From CAYPTJ01 sp964413845 (lineage in GTDB: Bacteria > Patescibacteriota > WWE3 > 9FT-COMBO-53-11), in NCBI GenBank assembly GCA_964413845.1, contig CAYPTJ010000008.1, forward strand, positions 1-43,335: a DNA stretch of 43,335 nucleotides, read 5' to 3'. Of the stretch, positions 1 to 6,811 are shown piece by piece. The position numbers and the translations under genes are program-made. Under the pieces are notes generated by a model. The model saw only the letters and a list, made by a program, of their open reading frames with translations. It made no database searches and was not told the DNA's origin. Positions within the stretch are counted from its first letter, which is position 1. Each line of letters opens with the position of its first letter.

Positions 1-818
1 TCCACTATAAGTTTAGCAAATTCGCGAGGTTTTTCCATCATTATCCCGTGGCGTGTTTTGGGGATGACAAAAAGCTTGGCGTTAGGTAAGAGACTCTGTA
101 ACGCTTTGCAATCAGAGACTCTGGAGGTAGGGTCAAGCTCCCCGGTGATAATCGCTGATTCAGCCGAAACCTTAGACAAAACATTTTCCCAATCTACATC
201 AAGGGTACTTTCATCATTAAGAAGACTAAGCCGGAGGTTACACTGGAGTGAGGCGGGATAGATATGGCTTTCGAATAGATTTCTGTCAAATTTGTAAAGG
301 GCGATTAATTTTGCTCCCCACAGGTTGTACCAGTAATTCTTTTGTGCGGTATTAACTAACCAGAAAAGGGGTGGGGTCCCACGAGTAAACGCAACAAGAT
401 GTCTTGCTAAAGTTCTTCCTCGTTTTCTCCTTAAGAGCGTAACCGGAGGTGAGGCGAGGACAATCTTTTCTACCCTATCCGGATACCTCGCTGCAAAAAG
501 AGGAGCAAGAACTGCCCCCCGAGACTGCCCACAGATACTTACTTTAGGAAGATCCAAACGATCGAGAGCCCCGGCAATAAGAGCACAGAATTTTTCCAAG
601 GTGTTGAAATAACCTTTGCTTGTATCCCATTGAGGTGTGTCAAAGGCAAAAACCTGAAGGTTAGCCTGTTTAATTTCATTAAGAAGGATCTCTTTGGTAA
701 ACGTCTCCCACCAGTTTTTCCAACCCTGGATGATAATCAGAGGCTTTTCGCCTTCACCTAAGCAGGTATAGGTTAAGGGGATTCCGTCAATTTGGAGTGT
801 TTCTTCTTTAATGCTCAT
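1..818 (-). CDS. alpha/beta hydrolase, C-terminus cut by window edge
   Basis: The minus strand reads open from an ATG at 816-818 to the window edge (272 full codons), so the last residues and the stop lie outside. The product has the alpha/beta-hydrolase pattern: an oxyanion-type IIQGW near residues 29-33, the nucleophile elbow CGQSRGA with Ser99, a candidate acid in GELDP (Asp229) and the late histidine in RHGIM (His257). The substrate cannot be told; esterase or lyase members of the fold are equally possible. It has no Shine-Dalgarno. A TAAAAT box lies 10 nt before the ATG, which fits a leaderless start as at several other genes here. It is the last gene seen in its direction; a terminator and a small gene lie upstream of it. 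Confidence 0.85.
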   Translation of the reverse strand, partial: MSIKEETLQIDGIPLTYTCLGEGEKPLIIIQGWKNWWETFTKEILLNEIKQANLQVFAFDTPQWDTSKGYFNTLEKFCALIAGALDRLDLPKVSICGQSRGAVLAPLFAARYPDRVEKIVLASPPVTLLRRKRGRTLARHLVAFTRGTPPLFWLVNTAQKNYWYNLWGAKLIALYKFDRNLFESHIYPASLQCNLRLSLLNDESTLDVDWENVLSKVSAESAIITGELDPTSRVSDCKALQSLLPNAKLFVIPKTRHGIMMEKPREFAKLIV

Positions 819-901
819 TTGCAGGGATATTTTAGTTTAAGTGCGAGGATGATTCAAATTTCGCTGCCTTTGTCGGTAAATTCTTTGAAATTAAAAAGAA
901 A

Positions 902-932
902 AGCCACCGCTCCTGTGAGAAAATCGGTGGCT
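902..932 (-). terminator. rho-independent terminator of the 953-1183 gene
   Basis: An 8-bp stem, AGCCACCG/CGGTGGCT, with a 15-nt loop is followed on the minus strand by a T-rich run (TTTTCTTTTTAA). It lies 20 nt past the stop of the small Cys-rich gene. Confidence 0.8.
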
Positions 933-952
933 AGAAACGAATGATCTAATGA

Positions 953-1183
953 TCACTTCTTTCTGCCTGGTAAGCTCAAGGCTGGTCTAGTGCCGCGCCA
1001 TGGCCACCCTATAGGCTCTGGACAATTGTTCATGAAATGACGCCGGAACTCTTCGCCTGTTACCGGACCTTCTACGCCCGCTATATTGAATAGGGCTTTC
1101 GCTCCTGCAGGGCAATCACACGGAAGGTCGTTGTTCCCAGTCTCGATTACCCCGGTGTCATTGCACTTTTTGCAAGTCGACAT
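953..1183 (-). CDS. small Cys-rich protein (zinc-finger-like), 76 aa
   Basis: This is a real single gene. It has a strong AAAGGAGGG ribosome site 7 nt before the ATG, a textbook promoter (TTGACT-17-TATAAT) about 90 nt upstream and a terminator behind. The N-terminus has CKKCNDTG and then CDCPAG, resembling one DnaJ-type CxxCxGxG zinc knuckle followed by a CxC pair, so metal binding through four cysteines in residues 4-25 is likely. The rest (GEEFRRHF, WPWRGTRP) is not recognised. No function can be given. The 5' UTR carries a perfect 8-bp hairpin (1212-1230). The gene sits between the interrupted tRNA-Arg locus and the hydrolase. Confidence 0.75.
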   Translation of the reverse strand: MSTCKKCNDTGVIETGNNDLPCDCPAGAKALFNIAGVEGPVTGEEFRRHFMNNCPEPIGWPWRGTRPALSLPGRKK

Positions 1184-1211
1184 TTTCGTTCCCTCCTTTC
1201 AGGGTTCAAAT

Positions 1212-1230
1212 AACCACGAGTCCCTCGTGG
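1212..1230 (-). promoter_or_regulatory. 5'-UTR hairpin of the small Cys-rich gene
   Basis: Arms ACCACGAG and CTCGTGGT with a 3-nt loop lie between the promoter and the ribosome site of the 953-1183 gene. No T-run follows, so it is not an obvious terminator; it may stabilise or control the leader. Confidence 0.4.
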
Positions 1231-1269
1231 TAGGGTTATCAGAGTACTACGATTCCGATACTATTTGCT

Positions 1270-1298
1270 ATTATAGGATAAATCGGTTTGGAAGTCAA
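1270..1298 (-). promoter_or_regulatory. sigma70-type promoter for the 953-1183 gene
   Basis: On the minus strand, -35 TTGACT and -10 TATAAT are separated by exactly 17 nt. It starts 8 nt past the CCA of the interrupted tRNA-Arg 3' half and gives a leader of about 80 nt. Confidence 0.75.
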
Positions 1299-1305
1299 GA
1301 AGCGG

Positions 1306-1346
1306 TGGTGCCCCTGGCAGGATTCGAACCTACAATCTTCTCCTTA
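1306..1346 (-). tRNA. 3' half of interrupted tRNA-Arg (outer tRNA)
   Basis: On the minus strand this reads TAA, anticodon-stem strand GGAGA, a variable loop, a complete T-arm (GTAGG/CCTGC around TTCGAAT), acceptor strand CAGGGGC, A73 and an encoded CCA. The acceptor strand pairs perfectly with GCCCCTG of the 5' half at 1643, and GGAGA pairs 4 of 5 with GCTCC. If the interruption lies after nucleotide 35, the joined loop is CTTC+TAA (Arg TCT). If it lies after 36, the anticodon would be TCG. Whether the halves are joined is unknown. Confidence 0.6.
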
Positions 1347-1365
1347 TCCCGCCTTTGGCGGGAGT

Positions 1366-1466
1366 AAGGCGTTCGCTTCGCTCACACCCGTTTCCTTCGG
1401 AAATAAGGCGTTCGCTTCGCTCACACCCGTTTCCTTCGGAAATAAGGCGTTCGCTTCGCTCACAAC
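1366..1466. repeat. 39-bp tandem repeat inside the tRNA-Arg insertion
   Basis: Units starting at 1366, 1405 and 1444 share GGCGTTCGCTTCGCTCAC; the first two also share a TTTCCTTCGGAAA palindrome. Related GCTTCGCTC repeats occur elsewhere in the window. Units are contiguous with no spacers, so this is not CRISPR. Two flanking hairpins (CCGCC..GGCGG at 1349-1363 and 1471-1485) bound it. Confidence 0.8.
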
Positions 1467-1495
1467 CTTGTCCGCCTCTGGCGGATAGTGATATC

Positions 1496-1571
1496 TGGTG
1501 CCTCCGGCAGGATTTGAACCTGCAATCTTCGCCTTAGAAGGGCGCTGCTCTATCCGTTGAGCTACGGAGGC
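1496..1571 (-). tRNA. tRNA-Arg(TCT), complete, nested
   Basis: Full cloverleaf on the minus strand: acceptor GCCTCCG/CGGAGGC, D-arm GCTC..GAGC with the Arg-typical GGATA, anticodon loop CTTCTAA (TCT), T-arm GCAGG/CCTGC, and encoded CCA. It lies entirely within the insertion that splits another tRNA-Arg. An 8-bp inverted repeat (CAGATATC 1576-1583 and GATATCTG 1490-1497, the latter overlapping CCA by 2 nt) brackets it. Confidence 0.93.
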
Positions 1572-1588
1572 CTAACAGATATCGCGTC

Positions 1589-1643
1589 GAAGGGAGCTGC
1601 TCCCTGCCTGCCGGCAGGCAGGTATCCATTAAGCTACAGGGGC
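1589..1643 (-). tRNA. 5' half of interrupted tRNA-Arg (outer tRNA)
   Basis: On the minus strand this reads GCCCCTG, TA, GCTT, AATGGATA, a 20-bp palindrome (1603-1622), GAGC, A, GCTCC, CTTC. All tRNA parts up to the anticodon are in order and pair with the 3' half at 1306-1346. The AATGGATA D-loop matches the Arg A20 identity element seen in the inner tRNA. The palindrome inserted at the end of the D-loop would form an extra hairpin and may mark decay. Confidence 0.6.
1603..1622. repeat. 20-bp CCTGCC..GGCAGG palindrome in a tRNA D-loop
   Basis: A perfect palindrome. Close relatives lie at 6702-6722 (also within a broken tRNA), 17763-17783 (just before tRNA-Gly) and 27585-27605 (between genes). 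Confidence 0.85.
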
Positions 1644-1791
1644 ATCCTCATCTATTTTCGAGCTCTGCGAGAAAACAAGCTCTATGCTTATTTTAACGCA
1701 GTTTTGGTAATTTGTGAATTCCTGCGGACGAGGCCCGCAGCATCTTCCATTTCGCTCGCCTGGCTCGTGAAATGTTAAACTGCTCTTGTCA
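1644..1791. repeat. intergenic block of three palindromic repeats
   Basis: The space before the PilB-like gene holds GAGCT..AGCTC (1660-1682, the family also found in the pilC leader), CTGCGG..CCGCAG (1722-1740) and an imperfect CATTTC..GAAATG palindrome (1748-1774). The last runs into the TGTTAAACT box that may start the next gene. No coding signal is seen. Confidence 0.6.
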
Positions 1792-3054
1792 ATGGAGTGG
1801 AGGTTGGAAGATCAGGCTTCACCTTATTTTACTTTAGAGCTGCAAACAGCAACCAAGAACGCTTTTCGTGGTGGCAAACCTTTGGGAAGCGCAGAGAAAG
1901 AAACGGCTGTACTTCTTGAGTCATTAATTGATACGGCGCTTTCCTTCAATGCTTCAGATATTCATTTCCAAAATCTTGGCGAGCTAAGAGCAGTTGTGAA
2001 GTTTCGAATCGATGGAGTATTAAGGTTGGTGGTTGAGTTGCCTCCAAACATCTCTGATGGCCTTATCTCAAGGCTTAAATACATTACCCATATGCGGCTT
2101 GGCAGTCCCCTCCCCCAAGATGGAAGGTTTGACGTTAAATACCAAGGCCAAGATGTTGTGATTCGTGTTTCGGTAATGCCAACCCGTCTTGGGGAGGATG
2201 CAACTCTAAGACTTTTAGCTGACATCGCCCGGCCAAAGTCCTTAAGAGATCTGGAGCTACGAAAGCGGGATTTAGAGGTTATCGAAAGAGCGCTCAAACA
2301 ACCTCATGGGATGATCTTAGTCTCAGGTCCAACCAGCTCGGGAAAAACAACCACCCTCTATCTTATGATCGAGCAGATAAACAAGGAAGAGGTTAACATC
2401 TGTACCATTGAAGATCCGATTGAATATGTTATTCCCGGGGTGAGGCAGATGCAAGTTGATTACGCTGCGGGATTAGATTTTGCCCTTGGTTTAAAGGCGA
2501 TTCTCCGCCATGACCCCAATATCATCTTTGTTGGCGAAATTCGCGATAGGGAGACGGTTGCAATCGCCGTTGACGCTGCCTTAACTGGTCAGCTCCTCCT
2601 TTCTTCTGTCCATGCCAACAGCGCCCCCGAAACAATTACAAGATTGAGGGATCTGGGAAGCAGGCCATACCTTATCGCTGCCACTTTAAGTGTTGTTGTC
2701 GGTAAGAGATTGGTACGAAGGATCTGCCCAAATTGCAGAACCAAAACGGAGCCCCACCGTGAAGATGTCGCTCTGGTTAAAGCAGAATACGGCATTGATA
2801 TAAGCAAGCTAAAGGTTTACGAGGGGAGGGGTTGTGAGGCTTGCCAAGGGTCGGGGCACAAGGGAAGGGTAGGTATCTTTGAGGTGTTTAAGGTCTCGGA
2901 GCCCATAAAGGAACTCATCTTGGCTAACGCTCCTGTGAGCAAGATTGTTGATCAAGCCAGAAAAGAAGGTTACACCTCTATGTTCGAAGACGGATTGGAA
3001 AAGGTTAAGGAGGGGATTATCTCTTTACCCAATCTTTTAGCGGCAACGGGTTAG
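1792..3054 (+). CDS. PilB/GspE-type ATPase lacking the N-terminal domain
   Basis: AAA+-like secretion ATPase of the type IV pilus/type II secretion family. Seen in order: LIDTALSFNASDIHF and an arginine-rich N-terminal fold, Walker A GPTSSGKTT (about residue 178), the TIEDPIEY Asp box, Walker B-like IIFVGEIRD, a His box (LLSSVHAN), and the PilB-type zinc tetrad CPNC..CEAC. At about 420 residues it lacks the roughly 130-residue MshEN/GspE-N region present in the 562-aa PilB of the main pilus operon, so it may power a different step or pilus. The ATG at 1792 is preferred over the upstream in-frame TTG at 1786. TGTTAAACT ends 10 nt before the ATG and there is no Shine-Dalgarno. It stands alone between tRNA genes. 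Confidence 0.88.
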   Translation: MEWRLEDQASPYFTLELQTATKNAFRGGKPLGSAEKETAVLLESLIDTALSFNASDIHFQNLGELRAVVKFRIDGVLRLVVELPPNISDGLISRLKYITHMRLGSPLPQDGRFDVKYQGQDVVIRVSVMPTRLGEDATLRLLADIARPKSLRDLELRKRDLEVIERALKQPHGMILVSGPTSSGKTTTLYLMIEQINKEEVNICTIEDPIEYVIPGVRQMQVDYAAGLDFALGLKAILRHDPNIIFVGEIRDRETVAIAVDAALTGQLLLSSVHANSAPETITRLRDLGSRPYLIAATLSVVVGKRLVRRICPNCRTKTEPHREDVALVKAEYGIDISKLKVYEGRGCEACQGSGHKGRVGIFEVFKVSEPIKELILANAPVSKIVDQARKEGYTSMFEDGLEKVKEGIISLPNLLAATG

Positions 3055-3086
3055 GAGTTTACACCGATCCGCCCGAGGCGGAGAGG

Positions 3087-3160
3087 TGGAGCGGGATACG
3101 GGAGTCGAACCCGTCTCTTCAGCTTGGAAAGCTGACGTTGAGCCACTCAACTAATCCCGC
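3087..3160 (-). tRNA. tRNA-Gly(TCC)
   Basis: Cloverleaf on the minus strand: acceptor GCGGGAT/ATCCCGC, D-arm GTTG..CAAC, anticodon stem TCAGC/GCTGA with loop TTTCCAA (TCC), T-arm ACGGG/CCCGT, discriminator T, encoded CCA. Downstream comes CCTC, a CCGCC hairpin and CGGTGTAAAC, a trailer also found after tRNA-Leu(CAG) and tRNA-Lys. Confidence 0.94.
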
Positions 3161-3218
3161 TCGCCTCTATTTTATCTCAATTATTTGGGAAAGAAAAGGT
3201 GCTTGAGTTGTGCAAGAG

Positions 3219-3794
3219 TTATGGATGGACAAGCTTAAGGAAAATTTTATATGCCGTTCGGGCATCACCCAGGGCACGGTGTTTCTTTCCTCCTTTAATA
3301 CTAAAATGCTCGGCCAGAGCTTGAAGTCGTAGTCTTTTGATCTTGGGATCGTTTAGGGCATAGGCATAAGCGATGGATAAAACATCAAGTCGATGGTAAT
3401 CAAAGGTCCAAGAGATACCGGCGTTTCGGTAAGCAATCTCCAAGAAAGTCCAGTCGAAGGTGATGTTGTGGCCAACCAGCATTGCTCCGGGTGCAAGCTT
3501 ATTTAACTCTTTAAGAACCTGAATTAGTGGCTTTGCTTTCTTCCAAGAGGTAGGAGAAAGACCAGAAAGTTTTAGCGCTTTTTTATCTGCCGTTTCGGGA
3601 TGCTCCGGCTTAACTCTTGTTTGGTATTCTTTTTCAATCTTTAAGGTTTTTCCGCTTACAAGGATGGCTCCTATCTCAATAATTTCATGGCGAGTTGGAT
3701 CAAGCCCTGTTGTTTCTAGGTCAATAAATAGGAGGTTCTGATTGCGGAAGTCGGTTGGAAGATTACTACCAGGGATCTTTCTTACTTGTGGCAT
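3219..3794 (-). CDS. DnaQ-like DEDDh 3'-5' exonuclease
   Basis: All exonuclease motifs are present: ExoI DLETTGLD (Asp, Glu), ExoII GHNITFDWTFL (Asp) and ExoIII HRALGDA (His, Asp). The length (191 aa) fits a stand-alone DnaQ-family proofreading or RNase T-like exonuclease. DNA versus RNA substrate cannot be told, and no polymerase domain is attached. The start ATG overlaps the stop of the P-type ATPase by one base (TGATG), suggesting coupling. That arrangement is secondary, because the ATPase end is made of inserted tRNA-derived sequence. Confidence 0.9.
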   Translation of the reverse strand: MPQVRKIPGSNLPTDFRNQNLLFIDLETTGLDPTRHEIIEIGAILVSGKTLKIEKEYQTRVKPEHPETADKKALKLSGLSPTSWKKAKPLIQVLKELNKLAPGAMLVGHNITFDWTFLEIAYRNAGISWTFDYHRLDVLSIAYAYALNDPKIKRLRLQALAEHFSIKGGKKHRALGDARTAYKIFLKLVHP

Positions 3795-6397
3795 CAGTTT
3801 GAAATGATAGTCGGGGATCGCGGACTTGAACCGCGGACTTGAACCTCCGACTCGGCAAAAAACCTTTTCTTAACAAACTCTATTGCTCCAAAGTATGAGG
3901 TAAGCACGCAAACAATCCAAACCCATACCAAAGGGGGTAAGAGGGTAAACGCAAATAAGGAGTGGCCAATTTTCAAAAACGGTAATCCCACAACTGCAAG
4001 ACTGGAAAACACGCTCGCGGCAAGGAGCCACCTGCTGGGAGCACTTCTGTAAAACGGAAGGCGTGTCCGAATCGCAAAAGTTACGATCATTTCAGAAAGT
4101 GCAGATTCAACAAACCAAGCAGTACGAAAGACAGAAGGGTCAAGTTTCCAGAGGACAAGAAGGGGAAGGATCAAAGATAAATCAAAAAAGGAGCTAAGAA
4201 GTCCAAAGTAAACCATAAACCGTGCAATCATCTGAATATCCCAACGCCCCGGCTTTCTAATAAACCCCCGATCAACATTGTCGGTTACAATGGTCAATAA
4301 GGGAATATCGCTAATGAAGTTGTTAAGTAAAATTTGAGAGGGTAGCAAGGGGATAAAGCGTAAAAACAAAGAGGAAAGCATTACAGTAAACATATTCCCG
4401 TAATTGGCGCTAATGGTATTGAGAATGTATTTGGTAATGTTTCCAAATGTTTTCCTTCCTGTCTCAATCCCTTTGGCCAAAACTGTCAAATCTTTCTTAA
4501 GAAGGACAATGTCCGCGGCTTCTTTAGCGATCTCTGTACCTGTATCAACTGCAATTCCTACATCAGCCGCCTTTAGGGCAGGAGCGTCATTTACCCCGTC
4601 CCCCAAGAACCCAACGATGTGGCCCTCTTTGGTGAGGCTAACCACAATTTGGTGCTTTTGATCTGGAGTAACGCGGCCAAATAAGTTGTATCTTTTAACA
4701 ACTTCCTCAAATTCTCCCCTTTTTAACTTTGCCAAAATATCGCCTGTGATCACTTCCGAACCACTCGCTAGCAGACCAGTTTCTTTTGCTACCTTCTTTA
4801 CTACGGTGGGACTATCCCCACTTATGACCTTAATCCCCACACCTAGTCTCTCGAGAAACTGTAGGGACTCCATTGCCGTCTTTTTAACTGGATCACTAAA
4901 AAGTAAGTAACCTTCAAAGATTAAGTTTTCTTCTTGAGGGGTGGACTCTGCTGGCTGAAGTTTCCTTTTCGCTAAGGCCATAACACGGTAACCTGATTCC
5001 TCCATCTTCCTAACTTCATGAAGAATGCTTTCTCTGGTGAAGTTATCAATTCTTACTCTCCTCCCTTTCCTCATAACTTGAGTGCTAGCGTCCAGAACAC
5101 TCTCTGTTGCTCCCTTAACGATCATCCACGTATCCTCCTTGCTTCTCACAACCACACTATTTCTTTTTCGCACAGAGTCAAATTCGTTTCGTGCCACAAA
5201 GTGGCATTCCCTTACCTTTTCTTTTAACTTCGTGGCTTTTCTGCTCTCCCAGATCGCTATATCGATGGGGCTTGATGCCGCACCCCTTACTCTATCCTCA
5301 AACCAGCTTGAACAAAGAAGAGCATCAAGGAGAATTTCTTGGTTACTTTTGCCATCTAGATCTAAACTGTCAACCAAAGAAAAAATTCCCTCTGTTAGAA
5401 CCCCGGTTTTGTCGGTACACAGCGTATCAATGTTTCCAAGATCCTCAATTGATATCAAGCGCTTTACGACCACCTTTCTTTTCGCCATCCGCAGGGCTCC
5501 TTGTGACAAAGTAACCGTTGTGATCACTGGTAAAAGCTCTGGGGTAATCCCCACAGCTAAAGCTAAAGCAAACAAAAGCGAGGTAAGAATCCCTTTCCCC
5601 AAAATTGCGTTTGAGGAAAAAACAAATAACGCCATAATAAGAGTCACTCGGAACAGGAAGGCGCTAAATTTCCTTGTTTCCTTTTGGAAGTCAGAGGGAG
5701 GAGCTTTTTCTTCTAATATTTTTACTGTCTTTCCCAAAAAGGTTTGATCTCCTATAGCAGTCACTACCCCTTGCCCAATTCCCGCACTGACAAAGGTACC
5801 CATGAAAGCCATATTGGATAGCTTCTGTGGTTGGGTATACTCCTTGCTAACACTCCCACTTTTCTTAAGAACTGGAAATGATTCACCCGTTAATACTGCC
5901 TCATCTATCATTAAGCCATTACAGGAGAGCAGCCGAATATCTGCCGGAACGCGATTGCCGAGTTGAAGGGACACTATATCCCCGCCTACCAAATCCTGAC
6001 TATTAAGTCTGATCCAACGCCCATCTCTTAGGGCATGTGCTTTGTGGGTGATGTATTTTTTTAACTTTGCCAAGGCTTTTTCGGCTCGATATTCTTGGAA
6101 AAATCCAAGAAAGACACTCAGGATAACGAGGGAGAAGATCACCGCCGCATCAAGCCTTTCTCCTAGCAAATAAGAAATAGCCGTGGCCAAAAGAAGGGTA
6201 ATAATTAGCCAATTTTGAAACTGGAAGATGAGGACTGAAAGAACAGATCTTTGTTCTTTGCCTAAGACCTTATTTGGCCCGTGCTGTCGCAATCGTTCCT
6301 GCGCCTCAACACTTGACAGACCTGATGGTCTAGTAGAGAGATGCTTAAGGACTTCTTTTTCTGACAACGACCAGAGTGGCTTAATTTCCCTTAGCAC
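3794..6397 (-). CDS. mgtA: P-type ATPase, Mg2+-transporter-like (P3B)
   Basis: A membrane cation pump of 867 aa. Visible parts: an N-terminal cytoplasmic segment, M1-M2, actuator motif LTGES (169-173), M4 VGITPELLP (about 282-290), phosphorylation site at Asp329, VKGAT nucleotide domain, GDGVNDAPALK hinge, and M5-M6 NNFISD..TDNVD typical of MgtA/MgtB rather than Ca2+ pumps. Two things are odd. The phosphorylation motif reads DKTGV instead of the near-invariant DKTGT. The last 15-20 residues (SEVQVRGSSPRSP...) are encoded by a tRNA-Pro 3'-half copy, so the native C-terminus probably ended near VKKRF. The whole gene lies between direct repeats of that tRNA end and looks like a transferred islet. 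Confidence 0.88.
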   Translation of the reverse strand: MLREIKPLWSLSEKEVLKHLSTRPSGLSSVEAQERLRQHGPNKVLGKEQRSVLSVLIFQFQNWLIITLLLATAISYLLGERLDAAVIFSLVILSVFLGFFQEYRAEKALAKLKKYITHKAHALRDGRWIRLNSQDLVGGDIVSLQLGNRVPADIRLLSCNGLMIDEAVLTGESFPVLKKSGSVSKEYTQPQKLSNMAFMGTFVSAGIGQGVVTAIGDQTFLGKTVKILEEKAPPSDFQKETRKFSAFLFRVTLIMALFVFSSNAILGKGILTSLLFALALAVGITPELLPVITTVTLSQGALRMAKRKVVVKRLISIEDLGNIDTLCTDKTGVLTEGIFSLVDSLDLDGKSNQEILLDALLCSSWFEDRVRGAASSPIDIAIWESRKATKLKEKVRECHFVARNEFDSVRKRNSVVVRSKEDTWMIVKGATESVLDASTQVMRKGRRVRIDNFTRESILHEVRKMEESGYRVMALAKRKLQPAESTPQEENLIFEGYLLFSDPVKKTAMESLQFLERLGVGIKVISGDSPTVVKKVAKETGLLASGSEVITGDILAKLKRGEFEEVVKRYNLFGRVTPDQKHQIVVSLTKEGHIVGFLGDGVNDAPALKAADVGIAVDTGTEIAKEAADIVLLKKDLTVLAKGIETGRKTFGNITKYILNTISANYGNMFTVMLSSLFLRFIPLLPSQILLNNFISDIPLLTIVTDNVDRGFIRKPGRWDIQMIARFMVYFGLLSSFFDLSLILPLLVLWKLDPSVFRTAWFVESALSEMIVTFAIRTRLPFYRSAPSRWLLAASVFSSLAVVGLPFLKIGHSLFAFTLLPPLVWVWIVCVLTSYFGAIEFVKKRFFAESEVQVRGSSPRSPTIISN
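3810..3852 (-). repeat. second copy of the tRNA-Pro 3' half
   Basis: On the minus strand it reads AGTCGGAGG, a T-arm (CGCGG/CCGCG with loop TTCAAGT) and ATCCCCGA, then CTA instead of CCA. A 13-nt segment (GGTTCAAGTCCGC) is doubled. The sequence is translated as the tail of the P-type ATPase. Confidence 0.7.
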
Positions 6398-6468
6398 TTT
6401 TTCACTCTTAATCTACACTAAAGCTCAAAAGGAATGGAGGTTATATCTGGTCGGGGATCGCGGACTTG
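3810..6468 (-). mobile_element. islet with the P-type ATPase, bounded by tRNA-Pro 3'-end direct repeats
   Basis: The same 19 bp (GTCGGGGATCGCGGACTTG on the plus strand) occurs at 3810-3828 and 6450-6468. Both copies continue as a tRNA-Pro 3' half, apart from small insertions. The only gene between them is the ATPase. This is the pattern left by integration at a tRNA 3' end. No integrase gene remains inside. Confidence 0.65.
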
Positions 6469-6515
6469 TCATGCCAAAGGCAGATCCACCTTTGGTGGAA
6501 ACCGCGGACCTTCCG
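6448..6515 (-). pseudogene. 3' half of broken tRNA-Pro, T-loop interrupted
   Basis: On the minus strand: GTCGGAAGGTC, CGCGG, TT, a 31-nt insert (6469-6499) made of two small hairpins (TGCC-AAA-GGCA and TCCACC-TTT-GGTGGA), CAAGT, CCGCG, ATCCCCG, A, CCA. The acceptor strand pairs fully with CGGGGAT of the 5' half at 6742-6748. The hairpins inside the T-loop make function unlikely. Confidence 0.65.
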
Positions 6516-6524
6516 ACTAAATTT

Positions 6525-6599
6525 TGGTCGGGGTGGAGGGAATTGAACCCACTACTTCTCGGTCCCAAACCGAGCGTTCTACCGATGAACTACACCCCG
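6525..6599 (-). tRNA. tRNA-Pro(TGG), complete, nested
   Basis: Acceptor CGGGGTG/CACCCCG with the Pro-typical C1-G72, D-arm GTTC..GAAC, anticodon stem CTCGG/CCGAG with loop TTTGGGA (TGG), T-arm GTGGG/CCCTC, A73, encoded CCA. It lies between the 5' and 3' halves of a second, broken tRNA-Pro. Only a weak 5-bp inverted repeat (ACTAA/TTAGT) brackets it. Confidence 0.93.
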
Positions 6600-6657
6600 A
6601 CGAACGTTAGTGAGGCGGGATGCTAGGTTCGCCGCTAGGCGAGCCGTCCACCCCGGA

Positions 6658-6748
6658 ATTGTTATAGGACTGCTCTTAGCCTCCGCCAAAGGCGGATCGC
6701 CCCTGCCTTGCCGGCAGGCAGGTCTGGTGGAAACTGAGCTAATCCCCG
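6658..6748 (-). pseudogene. 5' half of broken tRNA-Pro, D-loop interrupted
   Basis: On the minus strand: CGGGGAT, TA, GCTC, AGTTT, a long insert containing two hairpins (CCTGCC..GGCAGG and TCCGCC-TTT-GGCGGA), CTAA, GAGC, A, GTCCT. Acceptor and D-stem fit a tRNA whose 3' end is at 6448. The anticodon-stem strand does not match GTCGG of the 3' half, so this copy is probably dead. The stretch toward the inner tRNA-Pro holds a GGCTCGCC-TAGC-GGCGAACC hairpin. Confidence 0.5.
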
Positions 6749-6767
6749 TTTGCCCCACTGCGCCAAA

Positions 6768-6811
6768 GCTTCGAGGGGCATCCTTCCGAAGCTTTAGCGA
6801 AGGAGGATGGT
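6768..6811 (-). repeat. 44-bp spacer repeat next to tRNA genes (copy 1)
   Basis: Identical, in inverted orientation, to 17719-17762. In both places it follows a tRNA CCA end and precedes another tRNA start; a further TGGGGCA is shared beyond it. It contains a CTTCG-TAAAG-CTTCG palindrome. Confidence 0.8.

Noticed and set aside
1366..1466. CRISPR array
   Set aside because: 39-bp units are contiguous with no variable spacers and there are no cas genes.
1086..1778. Open frames of 60-93 aa on the plus strand
   Set aside because: They translate tRNA genes, tandem repeats and palindromes on the opposite strand; no ribosome sites.
5082..5747. 221-aa open frame antisense to the P-type ATPase
   Set aside because: Composition is that of the reverse frame of a membrane protein gene, with no start signals or known domain.
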